A stretch of 64,000 bases of DNA. It comes from Hydractinia symbiolongicarpus. Its lineage: Eukaryota; Cnidaria; Hydrozoa; Anthoathecata; Hydractiniidae. The stretch's first letter is position 1, and every line of letters starts with the position of its first letter. The stretch covers positions 18,283,001 to 18,347,000 of the forward strand of contig NC_079875.1 of assembly GCF_029227915.1 (NCBI RefSeq), written 5' to 3'. The notes under the pieces were generated by a model. It worked only from the letters and a program-made list of their open reading frames with translations. It did no database searches and was not told where the DNA came from. The position numbers were made by a program, and so were the translations under genes. Of the stretch, positions 20,001 through 32,176 are shown piece after piece.

Positions 20001-22194
20001 GCCCCTCAATAAAGTATATACTTTAACCTAAAACCTTATTTTTGCAAATATTTTTTCTTTATTTACAGCAAAATGACAAAGCGTACGCTGGTAATGCTTA
20101 CAAAACCACAACTTATCCGCCCCCGTTTAATATTTTCTGAAGTATAGTAATGATTTAGGTCATTATAAGGTGATGCTTTTTTTCTCAACAACAAGTGTAA
20201 TGGCATGTGTAAAAAACTATGCAGTATAGAAGCAAAGCATTGCTGATTTTATTTGCAAATAAAAGTTCTTTAATACGTCTGGGTTTTACCTTCATTAAAG
20301 TATTCTCCATTCTTTCTAACATGTCTTTATCGGGGCAAAAGCCTTGTGCAGATCGATTCAAAAGTCCATTCTAGAAAAAATAATAAAAATAAAAATATAT
20401 GTCCAGAATTTTAATTATCTTTACACCTATTCTGGAATGGCGTTACAACTTGTAATATGGCGTTAAGCTGGTTGTCTATTAGAGTCCAACCATGGATTTA
20501 AAAATAATGTCATAAATGGCTGACGCTAACCCAGGCGCGGTTTGGTTTCGTCATAAAAACTTGTATATGAAAAAGCCCACAGTTTCTGCAGGGCTTAAAA
20601 GCCGTTTCGTGTAACTACAAATTCGATATTTTTGAGGGTGGTCTCAACTACATGCTAACATATTTAAGCTTAGAAAGTAGATTTATCCTAAACAAGTGTT
20701 AAGAAATATGCAGGTGATCAAGAATTTGGTTTAAAAAAAGATGTGACAATAAAAACAAACAACAAATGTCAAATTATTTAAATATGACGTCATAACTCAA
20801 AGCGGGCATTGTTTACAGGGGTTCAATGAGCAAAACGCAGCAATTAACATTTGTCAACTGATTTTTATGCACAGATAGACGGAGTACGCGTGCCGCAACA
20901 TCCTTAACACCGCTAGACCGACTTGAAAAAGAAAGAATATAACATTGAGAAAAATTTGAATCGAAGCATCATAAAAAAACTTTTGAATTATAGCCAAATT
21001 TAAGTCTATCTAGCATCAGCACCTGTTTTGCGCTATCTATCTTCTTTTGAAGCCAGGATAGCAAAAATTTCTAGCAAGTTTAATTTTAAAATTAAGTTTA
21101 AAAGTCATTATAAAGGAAATTTATTTTACCTGAACTGCAGGACTTTTCGCTGTCTCTGCAAGCGCATGATGATTGTATCCTAAAAAAAAATTTGTATTAA
21201 AAAAAGCTGTTTAAAAAATGGTTTATAGTTGTCGGTTTAAAGTTGTTGTTTATAGTTACCGAATTACCTAAAGGCAAAGATGATATTTGTTGGAACACAT
21301 CCAGGTAAACGTTGCCATCCACGTCAACGAAATAATTTCCTTTGCTTTTTTCAAAATCTCCAATCATGTGCATCTGCTCAGTTCTCTAAAATCAGAAATT
21401 AAACGATTTTGGTATATAAAAAAAACATTTCATAAACCGTGCTAAAGTTTAAGAAGAAACGAGGTAACGGAAATTTATTTTAAATAACAAACATGCTGCT
21501 CTTAAGTTTGATGGAAAATAAACCCAAACATTATATTTGTACCGATAAGATTTGCAAACATTTGTCGTATTTTACTTTCGCTGGATAATAAGAACTCGCC
21601 CAATGGCGTAAAAAAGTTTACCTTGTACTTTGAAAGTGCGGCGATTTTTTCCTGAAATAAGAAAAAAAATTCAGACTAATAAAAATGCAAAAAACATATT
21701 TGAAAATATCGGCAACAATTTTGTTTAATTTTGATTGGATTTCTACCATAAGCTACATGTCGTGCCCTCTATCTATTCAAAAGCCACGCAGAACCATGTT
21801 GTAAATGTCTGACACGAGGCACCCAGGCGCCTAATAAAGAAGAGACAGGAACTTTGACTTTTTCAAAAAAAAACATCCACAAAAACTCAGTCTGAAGTGA
21901 CTACCTACCTTGGATTTCGGCCCAGGAACTTCGGTTTTCATAGATGGTCCTGTGAACACTCCATCTTCTGGACACAGAGTTGCTATCGTTTTAGCTAAAC
22001 AAACAGAAAACAAATAACTGGCAGTTTCTTAAAAGAAAGAAAAAATACGACAAATAAAGTTGCGAAAATCATAAAATGTTTTCTCGCGATAGAGTAACTA
22101 CTAACTCACCAGGTACTGTGGTACATTTTGATGAGTTAAGACATGCTTGAAGTAAAACTCTTTTCAAAGCTGCTTTAGAAGATATAGTTGCCAT
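17064..22194 (-). CDS. ABAT: 4-aminobutyrate aminotransferase, mitochondrial (GABA transaminase), 15 exons
   Basis: This PLP enzyme moves the amino group of GABA to 2-oxoglutarate, giving succinate semialdehyde and glutamate (GABA shunt, mitochondrial matrix). Coding exons, 5' to 3': 22110-22194, 21909-21994, 21622-21651, 21268-21385, 21130-21179, 20290-20370, 19570-19659, 19292-19421, 19060-19208, 18847-18984, 18545-18606, 18329-18434, 17989-18135, 17554-17665, 17064-17206. All introns are GT-AG and the frame is continuous, giving 508 aa (human about 500). The N-terminus is basic and serine-rich, consistent with a mitochondrial presequence. Matches to the family: [30 protein letters not shown] (163-166, the iron-sulfur cysteine pair), FHGRT (218-222), [25 protein letters not shown] (D327 contacts PLP) and TFAKKM with PLP lysine K358. 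Exon 3 is only 30 nt. I see no defect; the gene looks functional. Confidence 0.96.
19705..19890 (-). repeat. Possible tRNA-derived SINE in an ABAT intron
   Basis: Inside the intron between exons 6 and 7. Read on the minus strand, a polymerase III B-box-like GGTTCAAGTCC is followed by a GC-richer segment unlike the surrounding AT-rich intron. No matching A box or target duplication was established, so this is tentative. Confidence 0.3.
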
Positions 22195-25100
22195 GTTCAA
22201 GATGCTTCTCTATCCTTCAAACGACTACTACGACTACTATTTCTTATAAAATATTTTTATTTATTAATTTTTTAAAACTGCATCATACTATATTAGGTAA
22301 CACCATGACTATATAAAGCGTAATATCAGTTTTGGGATGCATGTTATTGGATGGAATTTATAAACAAAAATAATTAAGTTTCCCAAGGTTTTCAGATTGC
22401 TACATTATCACATGCATAGATGTTGGTAAACTCGCTTTACAAGCTATTTGCGACCACAAGTGCTTTCGAAAGAAATATCTGGTTTAACGAGTTATTCTCG
22501 CACGTGTTAATGAACACAACAAAATAAACGCTTGTATTGCTTTGAGAATTAAAAACAATATCATATTTTAAACGTTATTACTTAATAGCATTCTTTTAGA
22601 TGTTTGTTTTATTCTTGTCAACCTGTGACTCTGGTTTTTAAGCGGAAAAAAATATGTTAAATTAAACATTAATTCACAAATATAACCAGCCTCGTTTTCA
22701 GGTTTATTTTTTGCTCTACACTGTAGTGTTGTGCGGATTGCAGGTTTTTTTTAATTTAGTGCAATTTTATGAAGAAGAAAAACTTTTACTATCAAACATT
22801 TTGCGATACTTTGAATAATAACATACTTATATCTAGACCCAACAAAATATATGTTTTTACTTCAAGTCGCTAAATGTCATATCCTTATGCACAGTCCATC
22901 GCCTCACACTAATAGACTAAGTGTGTCAGGCAAAGTGGATGTATTTATTTCCCTTTAATGTCACCGAAAAAGTTATGTCTCAAATGTTAATCAACAAATT
23001 TAACGTCACGACGTCAAAAACAATAATTTAACGTCAATAGCCATTAAAATGCATCTATAACTTTTAGGTCGAAACTTAGAGACGGCGTAATGACGTCAGT
23101 CATTTTTTACCGCGTGCGTAGACAACCTGGGACTAAATTGGGTAAGTTCCCCAAATCTGGGTCTCCAAATCCGTCTCGAAACGGAAGGATTAATAACATC
23201 ATCAAAGACTTTTACACCCTAAAATTTCTGTAACCGTTTCTCAAAAGTGCACTATCCCATTTAGTTATAAAAAATTCTAAAAAAGATTTTTTTGAACTAT
23301 TGTATCACCCTAACCGTTCGTCAAAAACACATAATCCTATATATTTTTTTTCTTAGCGTTTCACACGCCAAACAAATTTCTGGATAAAGTCCAAATTTTA
23401 TTAATTTATATCTCCCTAAGCGTTCGTGGAAAGCACATCACAATATAAATAACAGAGACTTCTTATTATTATAAGGGGATTTCTTCACGCCTTTATCGAC
23501 TAGCATGTTAATATTATCAAAACCACATTTCTTGTTATTTAACTGTTTTTTTGGTACTTTGTTCTTTCAGGTGCGTTTTGCACGTTTTCTATCAGAAAAA
23601 GATATATGAAGTGGACATTATATGATTTTTCAACTACTAACACAAAATATTAAAGAAAGAGAAAGAACTAAAAAATTAATGAATTGAAGAACTTTTGCTA
23701 AAAAAGCATTTTCAAGGTATAAATCATGAGTGAAATAACATGATTATATCAATATTAGGAGAAGAGCATGGACAAAATGAGCTGGTTACCTTCGGTTAAG
23801 CATTGGAACATTAAAAACCCTTCTGAAAATTATGTGACAAGCTAGTTTTGACAAGCTAGTTTAAACTACAGACCAAGTTAAAATTTCACAACAACAAAGT
23901 GTTCGCTAAAAAGAGCTCTTGATCCAAGTATATTAGCTATTTTTATGACTAAAAATCGAAAAATAAATATATATTCATGATTTACGTGCTGGCTACAACT
24001 AGAACAAACCTTTTTTTTGCACCACCTGGGAAACGAAACTATTTCATCGGTTATTCCATCAGTTACAAGTGTTAATCTTTCGTTTCAAAGTTATTAAGAG
24101 AAGGTGAACAGTCACAGCTAAATTCTATTCCTCATATTTTCTGTAAAAAAACTTTACACCACACAAATAAAATAAAATAAAACCAGAAACTGCACCTTAA
24201 ACTATACTGTACCCCCTGGACATTATAAATCTTTACCCTGTATGACCTCTAGTCAATTTTCCGCGACATGAATCTTGCTAAATGTAGGGGTTTTTTTGTA
24301 CTAATGCTCAGAAATTTGTTCCATATTTCCTTTTCCAATGATGTCTCTATATCTTTTGATATCACCCGCCGAAATGTTTAAAGGGAAAGAAAAGAAAATT
24401 TAACCAAGTTGAATTTACGAGAATTCATTTTCTTAAAAACGGCAAGCGCTTTTCTTCTCAGTATACGCAAGAAAGCATGTGGAAAAGTTATTTTACTGAT
24501 GTTTTATCAAATTTATACGATGTTGGGTACAATCTGTTGGTCCACAACGTATAACTTGACAAAAATGTTCTAAATTGCGATGTATGGGAGTTTTGTCCAC
24601 TCAGTCTAGAAAGGTGTGTGTAGGTGTGTTTTAAATGGCAAGAAAAAAAATGGTGCTACACTACTTGAAAAACAAGTTTTTTATATACAAATCTTAATTT
24701 AAAATCGATGTTATTGATATTGATCTATGCTATTGATGTGTTAGATTTAGTGAAGACTGGTGCTGTGATCAATGTCGTGAAAAGGTGGTACAGTTTGAGA
24801 GAAAAATATGTCTGATATGTTCGATTTGTTGTGGTGCATCGTTTTTTAATCCGTCTAGTTTGTGTTTTATGTGTTTTGTGTGTTATATGTGGTATCTGTT
24901 CTCACTCGTGTTGTTATTATGTGTCCGATGCATTTTATTTATTTTTTTCATTCATATTAACATGCTCATATTTCGTTTCGTCTTTAAGGTGTTGATGAAG
25001 GAAGACTTTTAAAGCCAACCATTTTTGTAATTTGGATGAAATAATCTAAAAAGTAAAGTCGTTTGCAATTTTTTTCACCTCTTTTCCAATTTTTTTGAAT

Positions 25101-26090
25101 AATCTTACTGCATTCATTTTTTTTGTACATATATATCACATTTTTTTTAATCCCCCTTTCTCCCCAAGTTTAGCTGCAGTTGATAGTACTCGATTAATCA
25201 AAGCAGACTGTCCATGTCTAGAACAGCCAATATTACGTTATCAGGTAGTTCCTACACATGCTGACGAGCACTGATATTAGGCGAAACAGTTTCAAAATGT
25301 ATGAATTTAAATCTTAGGTTTTATTATCCCTAAAGATTCCACAACCCTTCACACGATGGTTTGTTTTTTCCTGTCCATTGGAATTTGTAGTATAAACGAG
25401 TGTCTAACAAAGCTAGCAGTTTGGGAATTTTTTAGGCTGTTTTTGGTACGTAGTGGCCTTGTGGTTATGGAGTTCACAATCACAAGGTTCATTGTTCGTT
25501 CCACAGCATGGGCACGTTCAGCAGGTGTCTTTACCACATCTAAAGGTCAACCCATGCTATCTGAGGGTAATTAGGTAGATAATGCCGGTGTATACCTAAT
25601 GTATACTTTTAGAACACAGAACCAACATTGTTAATAGGGCTTCGAACACTAAACTGGCTATATCCTGCATAAATATTCGGAATAATAGAAATTTAAGGAG
25701 TACTTTCGAGTATTTGGGAGGTTTGGGACCTAAAAAAATTGGGAGGTATGTGTCTAATGGATAGGTATAGAAACTGCTGGCAACCTCCTTAGCAGGTAAT
25801 TTCGAGATTCAGGTTTCTTTTCACAGTCTTTGTTCAGAAAGCAGTCAACTTCTCCCCTTAGATTTTCATAACTTCGACCAGTGAATTTCTCACCAGCTGA
25901 TATGATGCTTCCATTTTTTTGTGTTCTATTTTGGGTCTACTGACATATAGCAGTACTTTCTTTTGTTGCCCTTAAGATCAATTGGAGCAACTATTAAGTT
26001 AGTCTAGGACCTAAATTATTCCCTTTCTAAATTAAAACAGAGTGGTTAAGTTTTATTCTTTCACCATACATATACCAACATTTTATCAAA
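22195..26090. other. Intergenic stretch upstream of ABAT, no gene seen
   Basis: AT-rich, no recognisable coding exon. It must contain the ABAT promoter close to 22200, but no clear core promoter motif was identified. A weak tRNA-like segment at 25440-25560 is listed separately. Confidence 0.55.
25440..25560 (+). repeat. Possible tRNA-derived SINE head
   Basis: GTGGCCTTGTGGTTATGGAG resembles a polymerase III A box region. About 40 bp later AGGTTCATTGTTCG resembles a degenerate B box. No folded tRNA can be drawn, so a decayed SINE is the best guess. Confidence 0.25.
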
Positions 26091-26866
26091 ATTTTTTTTT
26101 GAATGTATTATACTTTTTTGAATGTATTACACTTTTTTGAATGTATTACACTTTTTTGAATAGACCATTTCAGAGATTATGCGCCATTATGGATTTTCGA
26201 AGCCCGGTAATGCACTTTGAATCCTACATGCCGTAGTAAAAAACTCTCTTAAAACACAAAAAGAAACGAGTTTTGTATGCACTCTTAGCGTGTTTAGGTC
26301 TTCGTAATGTTTTTATCTAAGTAACAGGGGATAGCCCCAGACAATATTTATTTAAGCGTATAGCTTTGATCTATTAATGAATTATAAATATTATTATATA
26401 TTATTATATAAATATTATTTTTTCCGCAAATCCATAATGGCGCATAATCTCCGAAATGGGCTATGTATTACACTTTTTGGAATGTATTACATTTTTTTGA
26501 ATGTATTACACTTTTTTGAATGTATTACACTTTTTTGAGTGTATTACACTTTTTTGAGTGTATTACACTTTTTTGAATGTATTTCACTTTTTTGAGTGTA
26601 TTACACTTTTTTGAATGTATTTCACTTTTTTGGAATGTATTACACTTTTTTGAATGTATTTCACTTTTTTGAGTGTATTACACTTTTTTGAATGTATTTC
26701 ACTTTTTTGAGTGTATTACACTTTTTTGAATGTATTTCACTTTTTTGAGTGTATTACACTTTTTTGAATGTATTACACTTTTTTTGAGTGTATTACACTT
26801 TTTTGAGTGTATTACACTTTTTTGAATGTATTACATTTTTTTGAATGTAGTACACTTTTTGTTTAT
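26091..26866 (+). repeat. 19-bp minisatellite (AATGTATTACACTTTTTTG)n
   Basis: Many copies of the unit AATGTATTACACTTTTTTG with A/G and TTAC/TTTC variants occur before and after a 301-bp MITE at 26162-26462. Variant types alternate in runs between 26540 and 26760, suggesting spread of higher-order repeats. Confidence 0.9.
26162..26462. mobile_element. MITE inserted in the minisatellite
   Basis: The ends are inverted repeats of about 35 bp: AGACCATTTCAGAGATTATG at the left, and the reverse complement of the right end is AGCCCATTTCGGAGATTATG, both continuing CGCCATTATGGATTT. Comparing the flanks with the minisatellite unit restores it exactly if the duplicated target is AT (26160-26161 and 26463-26464). 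A TA duplication would need an atypical unit. The interior is AT-rich and non-coding. Confidence 0.8.
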
Positions 26867-28447
26867 ATAGTAAAACTATAACAAACTTGGGACAAACTTT
26901 TACTGAAAGTAATCTGTTCGAGAATTGATGTGATTCTAATATCTCGATCAGCCACATTTAAAATTCTTGTATATCGTTTATGAAATATGATTCCTTTCTC
27001 ATTGAAATACATAAGAATTTTTTAAAACACTATCAGAAACCGGAATGACTAGTTTTTCTGTTTTTCTTTCTATCTGTCTATTTATTTAAAGTTTACATAA
27101 CTTGATTTTAAAGTAGGTACGAATGCTTCGCAGTGAACACTGAAGGAAAAAAACACAACATTATGTTTATATAACAAAATTATCAGCTATAGTAATACCT
27201 AGGAAAAGCTACCGAAGCGCTGATTTATGTTTCACAGTTCGAGAGGAATGATGCTTCACAGTTTCTCCAACAATATTAGTTTTTAAGAATGCTTAAGTTT
27301 TCGTACATTTTAACAAAGTAGAATTTCAAAGTAGATTTGTTGCTTGCTTCGAAAGTAAGTATCTGGAATCATAAACGAGGGTGATTGCGGATGTAAAACC
27401 CTATCGCTCGACCCTTTCATATAACCAGCGCACTCCGAAATAAGTGGGGAAAAACAATCTTCAAAGTTTAATTAATCATTTTTTGCAATGCGTATTTGCG
27501 AAACGAATGTTTCTTGTTTAAATTAATATGTTACGAATATTTTAAGATTAACTTGTATGAGAGTGGGAGTCGAGCGAAAGCAATATGCTAAGAATAAGAT
27601 AATATATAAAATTAAAACGGAAGAAAAATTAAGTTTTGGATAAATCAAAGTTACATTTTTTTTTACGTTGCTGCAGGAAGCACAATAACAAACCTTTTTA
27701 AGACATAGAAGCTTTATAGTTTTCGCTCCCTGTTTTCTTTTCTGATTTGTCAACAAACAAACAAATATAAACATTATTTGTGACACATAACAAACACATG
27801 TTTAAAATAGTTTTGCAATGCGACGATAGTTTGAAATAGATATGTGGTGTGTATTAATCCTAAAAATAGAAAATCACGATGGCGAATAAAAAAAGCGAAA
27901 AAGTTCTCAAATAACAGAGCTACCAAAATAAATACGTTGCTTACGATCACATCACTTCTCAAAGTAGAAAAATTTAATTCCAAATAAGGCTTTGCGAAAA
28001 ATATATTTTATTATTTTAATGTCCTTCTCGGCTGTATCGGCCTGCAGTTCCCTATTGTAGCACACTAACCACTTTTTAAATTTTAGTGTTGATTAACAAA
28101 ATAAACAACACTGAAACGCCATCAGGTAGCTGATTACGTCTTTATTTGTAATGCAGAAAAAAAAATTTTATGCAGTTCTTAATATGCCATTACTATTTAC
28201 TTTTGATCCTAGATATTATATATACTAGAGATATTACGCAATAAAAGTGACAAGCACGTCCTAAAATTGATATATTTTTGACACCTTTGTCCCAAGGATT
28301 TGTTGTGTGATTTCAGAGATAGCATTCCTTCAACTAAATGCCTGCACTAAAATATGGGTCAGACATGGGACCAAACATAAACACAGGGAAAGATCATCGA
28401 TGTCGTGTTCCAGCTTTTTCTAGTACCCAATCCAAAATAAGTTTCAG
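26867..28447. other. Non-coding stretch before the triplicated block
   Basis: No recognised gene. The short minus-strand frames at 27523-27983 have hydrophobic, low-complexity translations with no family resemblance. Confidence 0.5.
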
Positions 28448-31400
28448 GGAACAAAAGCAATATTTTTGACTTTTTTCAAATATTATAGCTTATACCTGGT
28501 ACTAGTGGCCTAGTGGCTATAATTTGATTTTATTGATTCCAGAGAAGAATCTAAAATATAGGTATTTTCAAAATTTTTGAAAGAAAATGTTAATTTTTTA
28601 CTATTTCGTCTGTTAGAATAGTATTAGATCGCAACTCGTAACTCGTAACAAACTGACTAACTAACCAACTAACCAACTATGTTCCAAATGGTCAAGTCAT
28701 TGAGAGGGTGAATTAAAGTCTTAAATTTCCTAGCTTTCCTTATATACCAGCCAACGTTAGGCGTAGACGAAGTAAATCAACTCGTCGTATATAAATAATT
28801 GGAAATCTATAGCATGCCTTTATGAACAAGAATATAAAAATTCTAATCAGGCTGGTCAGTATTCTTTATTTCTCTGTTGTTTATACAATAGATCTATTTT
28901 GTTTAATCCAAAATCCCAGCCTGTTATTCTTATAAAGCATATTCTTATAGAAGAAAAATGCGTTTAGGTGTACACTATTCTCACTTTATAAACAGCTTCC
29001 CTACCTAACCATTTCCTTGTTCTTCCTTTTTAGCATTCCTTAACACTCGTCCAGATAACCGCCGCCGCCTTTTTTATTTGGATTATGATGTATCACGCTT
29101 TTATAAAAATCTGGTTTGTTTGCTGGTATTTCAGGTTAAGAAATAGGCCTATTGTTTAGAAAAATCATAGAGATTAATAAAAAACAATAGAGAAATAAGG
29201 GTAGCTGCTTTTAATTTTGATGTTTTTATAAAAAAAGCGTGTGTACCGGGAACCATCACATTTTTAAAATTGTTTTATCAAAAAATTATTTTTTTAAAAA
29301 TATAGCTGGTCGCCCTATTTAGTTGCTTTAATTGTGCTCAAGCTTACTGGCTACATCTAGGCGTCTTAAGTCTTATTCTGTCCAAAAAGTTCTTTAACAA
29401 CTGACCAGAATCATTAAATAGTCTTCAACATCTAGCATGGTTTGTGGTCACAGGTCACGTAACGTACACCGCTTTGGTTTTCCTAAATGTAAATTAAAAA
29501 TTGTGAAAGTATTGCAGTTGCGCCTTTTTAATAGCTCTTGGTAGTAGCTCCGGTAGTAGCTCCATCAGTAGAGGGTTCGACTCATGCCCAATCTTCTAGC
29601 TTGGTAAAAATTGCAACGGTTTTCGTAGCTCAAATGGGAGGTTTAAACACTCAAGAACCGCCTTTCTGTTACTTCCTTGAAACAGCTGACAACGTAAATC
29701 TCTCGAAATTAGTGAGGCCAATCACGTAAAAATAAATTACTAACAAGTTGACATAAATTTTAAAAAGATATCTTTCTCCGGCTAGCTATTTACCGGGTAT
29801 AGCAAGGGTCATTTTCATCAGCCTACACCAGGGTAATACAAAGTCGTCCTTTTAGAATATCATACGTAGATGAGCCTGGGGGATGAGGTTAATATTTTCT
29901 TTGAGAAATCATTTTGTGTTTAATGGTGGATTCGAAATTGGGGTTTGCTTTGGTCAATTTATTTGCGTAAGCTTTCGTATGAGAAGCGCCATTTTAATAT
30001 CCCCGAAGAAAACTTGTTAACTCTCCTAAATTTATGGCATTTTCACTCCACCAGTCGTGAGGTGCAAAAGCATTTAGTCTTTCTAGGTGGGTGTACAGCT
30101 AATGAAATAAACATGTCCTTGACAAAGATCTAGAAAGCAAGTATCACTGACATTATTTTTAATTCGCTGCGCTTAACCAAAAATAAGAAGAAAGAACTTC
30201 TTTATCCTCACTTAAAGACAGACTTGAAATATTCGAGTCAGGAATTTCTCCAAGTAAATTTTTTTTTAAAATATTTTCGTTTATTTAGTTGATATTTGTT
30301 TGTTATTTCAAAAACAAAGTTCTATTATGTTCAATTTAGTTGTTTTCTTCTTTTTTCGTGTCCAAGTCCAGCATGGAACCCTCTAATTTTTGTACATGTG
30401 TATACAAAATCGTATGTTCTTCAAATTTTGAGCTCACCTCGCAAAACTTTCCAAAAGGCGGACACCAAGATCGTTCCCAGGGCATTTTACCTTGTTGATG
30501 AAGTTGACTCCGTAATAACGACTCAGGGGGCACAAGACCCTGGTGAGGAGGTTGGGCGGACAGCTCTAATTAGCGCACACTTTGTTCATGCACCAACAGT
30601 GTCCGCTAATTAGAGAAAATACTTTAGAAGTGTCCACGTGACCAGTGACTGCGTGTCTTAGTCAGGTGACGACACTGTAGCTGTCCCTGTGGTTTCGGTT
30701 TATAAAAATTGCAGTTTGAAAGCTATTTTTTAGCTTTTAAAATGAAACATATGGCGGATTTTTTGGATTTTCCTTGACTAACATATATATATATATAAAT
30801 GGGGATTTTTAATGCTCCTAAAGTTTTTAATGAATTTTTTGAAATATCCTTTTGGTTAGTCATAACTCGCCTGAACGCTGCCGATTATTTTAAATTAAAT
30901 CATTATTAAATTCATCGTGTATTTTATTACCTCTGAATTTAAAGTCAGTTTTTCTGATTTTTTACTGCTCCAAGAGACGTTTTATCAATTCTTTCGACCT
31001 AGTGGTAAGCCTCTGTTCCAAATTTTAGTTATATTCCTGGAATTTACGGTCAGAGTAGTTAGTTAGATGTTGAAGTTTGTCAGGTTCAGCGCTATTTGCG
31101 TCCATTGGCGCTTCTTGTAGCTCAGTCATTTTACAAACATTTTTACCGTGTACGATTCAGGAAGTAATTGACATGTGAGCGCTTTCATGCTTTGCCCGCC
31201 CTTTAAAAACTTTAAACTATGTGGCCTACCTTGGCCATACATACGAAAATAAATTCAATTATGATTGTACGGATTGTTGTTACTCGGTGTTTAGTCAATA
31301 CTTCCAAGATGTTCTAGCTTGCTGTTTAAAATTTCAGTCCCATGATTAAAGTTTCAGGTCTTAACATTATAAAATATGGTGCCTAAATTATGTAGCTGTA

Positions 31401-32176
31401 ACGTAATGCTTACGAACATGGAAAACAAGTCGACGGTCTAATGATGGAAAATTCTTCCTGCTCCACTTCTTGCTAATGGTTGGATGCATAAATTAGGTAG
31501 ATCGAAAAGAGGTGATGTTAACCTGTATGTGAGTTATATGGATGATAACTTGCGAAATATAAAGGCAACCCAGATCAGCAACATGTTTCATGAAATCAAG
31601 AGCTTTTATCACTGAAATTCACTGTGGAAGAAAATAATAAGGAATAGCAATTTTTAGACATGTTAATTTTCCAAAAATTTATTGTGTTGGCTTAGGAATC
31701 GTCATGTCTTTTTCCGGGAATACAGTAGTTGTTCTACGTACAGTATTTGAATTACCTTATTTCGACAGTGCGAATAACAGGAGAAGTTTAAGCCAGTGTC
31801 TTCATAGCCATTATGTGATGTAGATCTGCTGCTTTATGATGACTTGAGTCAAATCAATAGTGGCGTAAGCCAATGATTGGCCTCCTGTATTTCATTCCGC
31901 TTGGTATCGTCCAGTCTACCTTGATAAGGCCTTGGATGAAGCTCAGGATGAAGAATTGTTGTGACAAACGTGATTTTGTTGTCTTTTTCTTCGTCTTGGT
32001 TGTTGCTGCCTAAAACAAATTTTGTTAAAATCCTTGCATGTGTCGCAATAAATATTATAGAACAACAAAAAAAAAGGAAATCTTGCCTACAAACTATATA
32101 TCTCATATTTTATAACTTTAATATCTCAATTAAACAAAAACATATGAAAGGCTGGCATGAGATGCTAATAATTCAA
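28448..32176. repeat. 3.73-kb tandem unit, copy A
   Basis: First of three head-to-tail copies. It differs from B at many sites in its first 800 bp but nearly matches B afterwards. It contains a 12-bp inverted repeat (30564-30575 with 30604-30615), a reverse transcriptase relic and many short frames, none clearly a host gene. On the minus strand (31849-32009) a segment behind a TTTGTTTTAG acceptor-like site reads GSNNQDEEKDNKITFVTTI. It could be an exon remnant, but I do not recognise it. Confidence 0.9.
31450..31670 (+). pseudogene. Reverse transcriptase relic in copy A (Penelope-like)
   Basis: The translation shows PLLANGWMHKLG, then DVNLYVSYMDDNLRNIKATQ with catalytic YMDD at 31535-31546, then a frame break. 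In copy C the same place continues KSLLSLKFTVEENNKE and then LDML. The spacing (YxDD, then KFTVE, then FLDM) fits Penelope-like reverse transcriptases. A one-base loss in the KSLLSLKF region and stops downstream make it dead. Only the palm segment remains. Confidence 0.55.

Noticed and set aside
29540..29600. tRNA-like text GGTTCGACTC in the triplicated block
   Set aside because: A B-box-like word is present, but no cloverleaf or paired acceptor stem can be drawn.
29538..30613. Short frames (63, 62 and 105 codons) repeated in the triplicated block
   Set aside because: Their presence in three copies follows from the duplication, not selection. Copy C has changes that break or alter them (for example the 62-codon frame becomes a different 71-codon frame).
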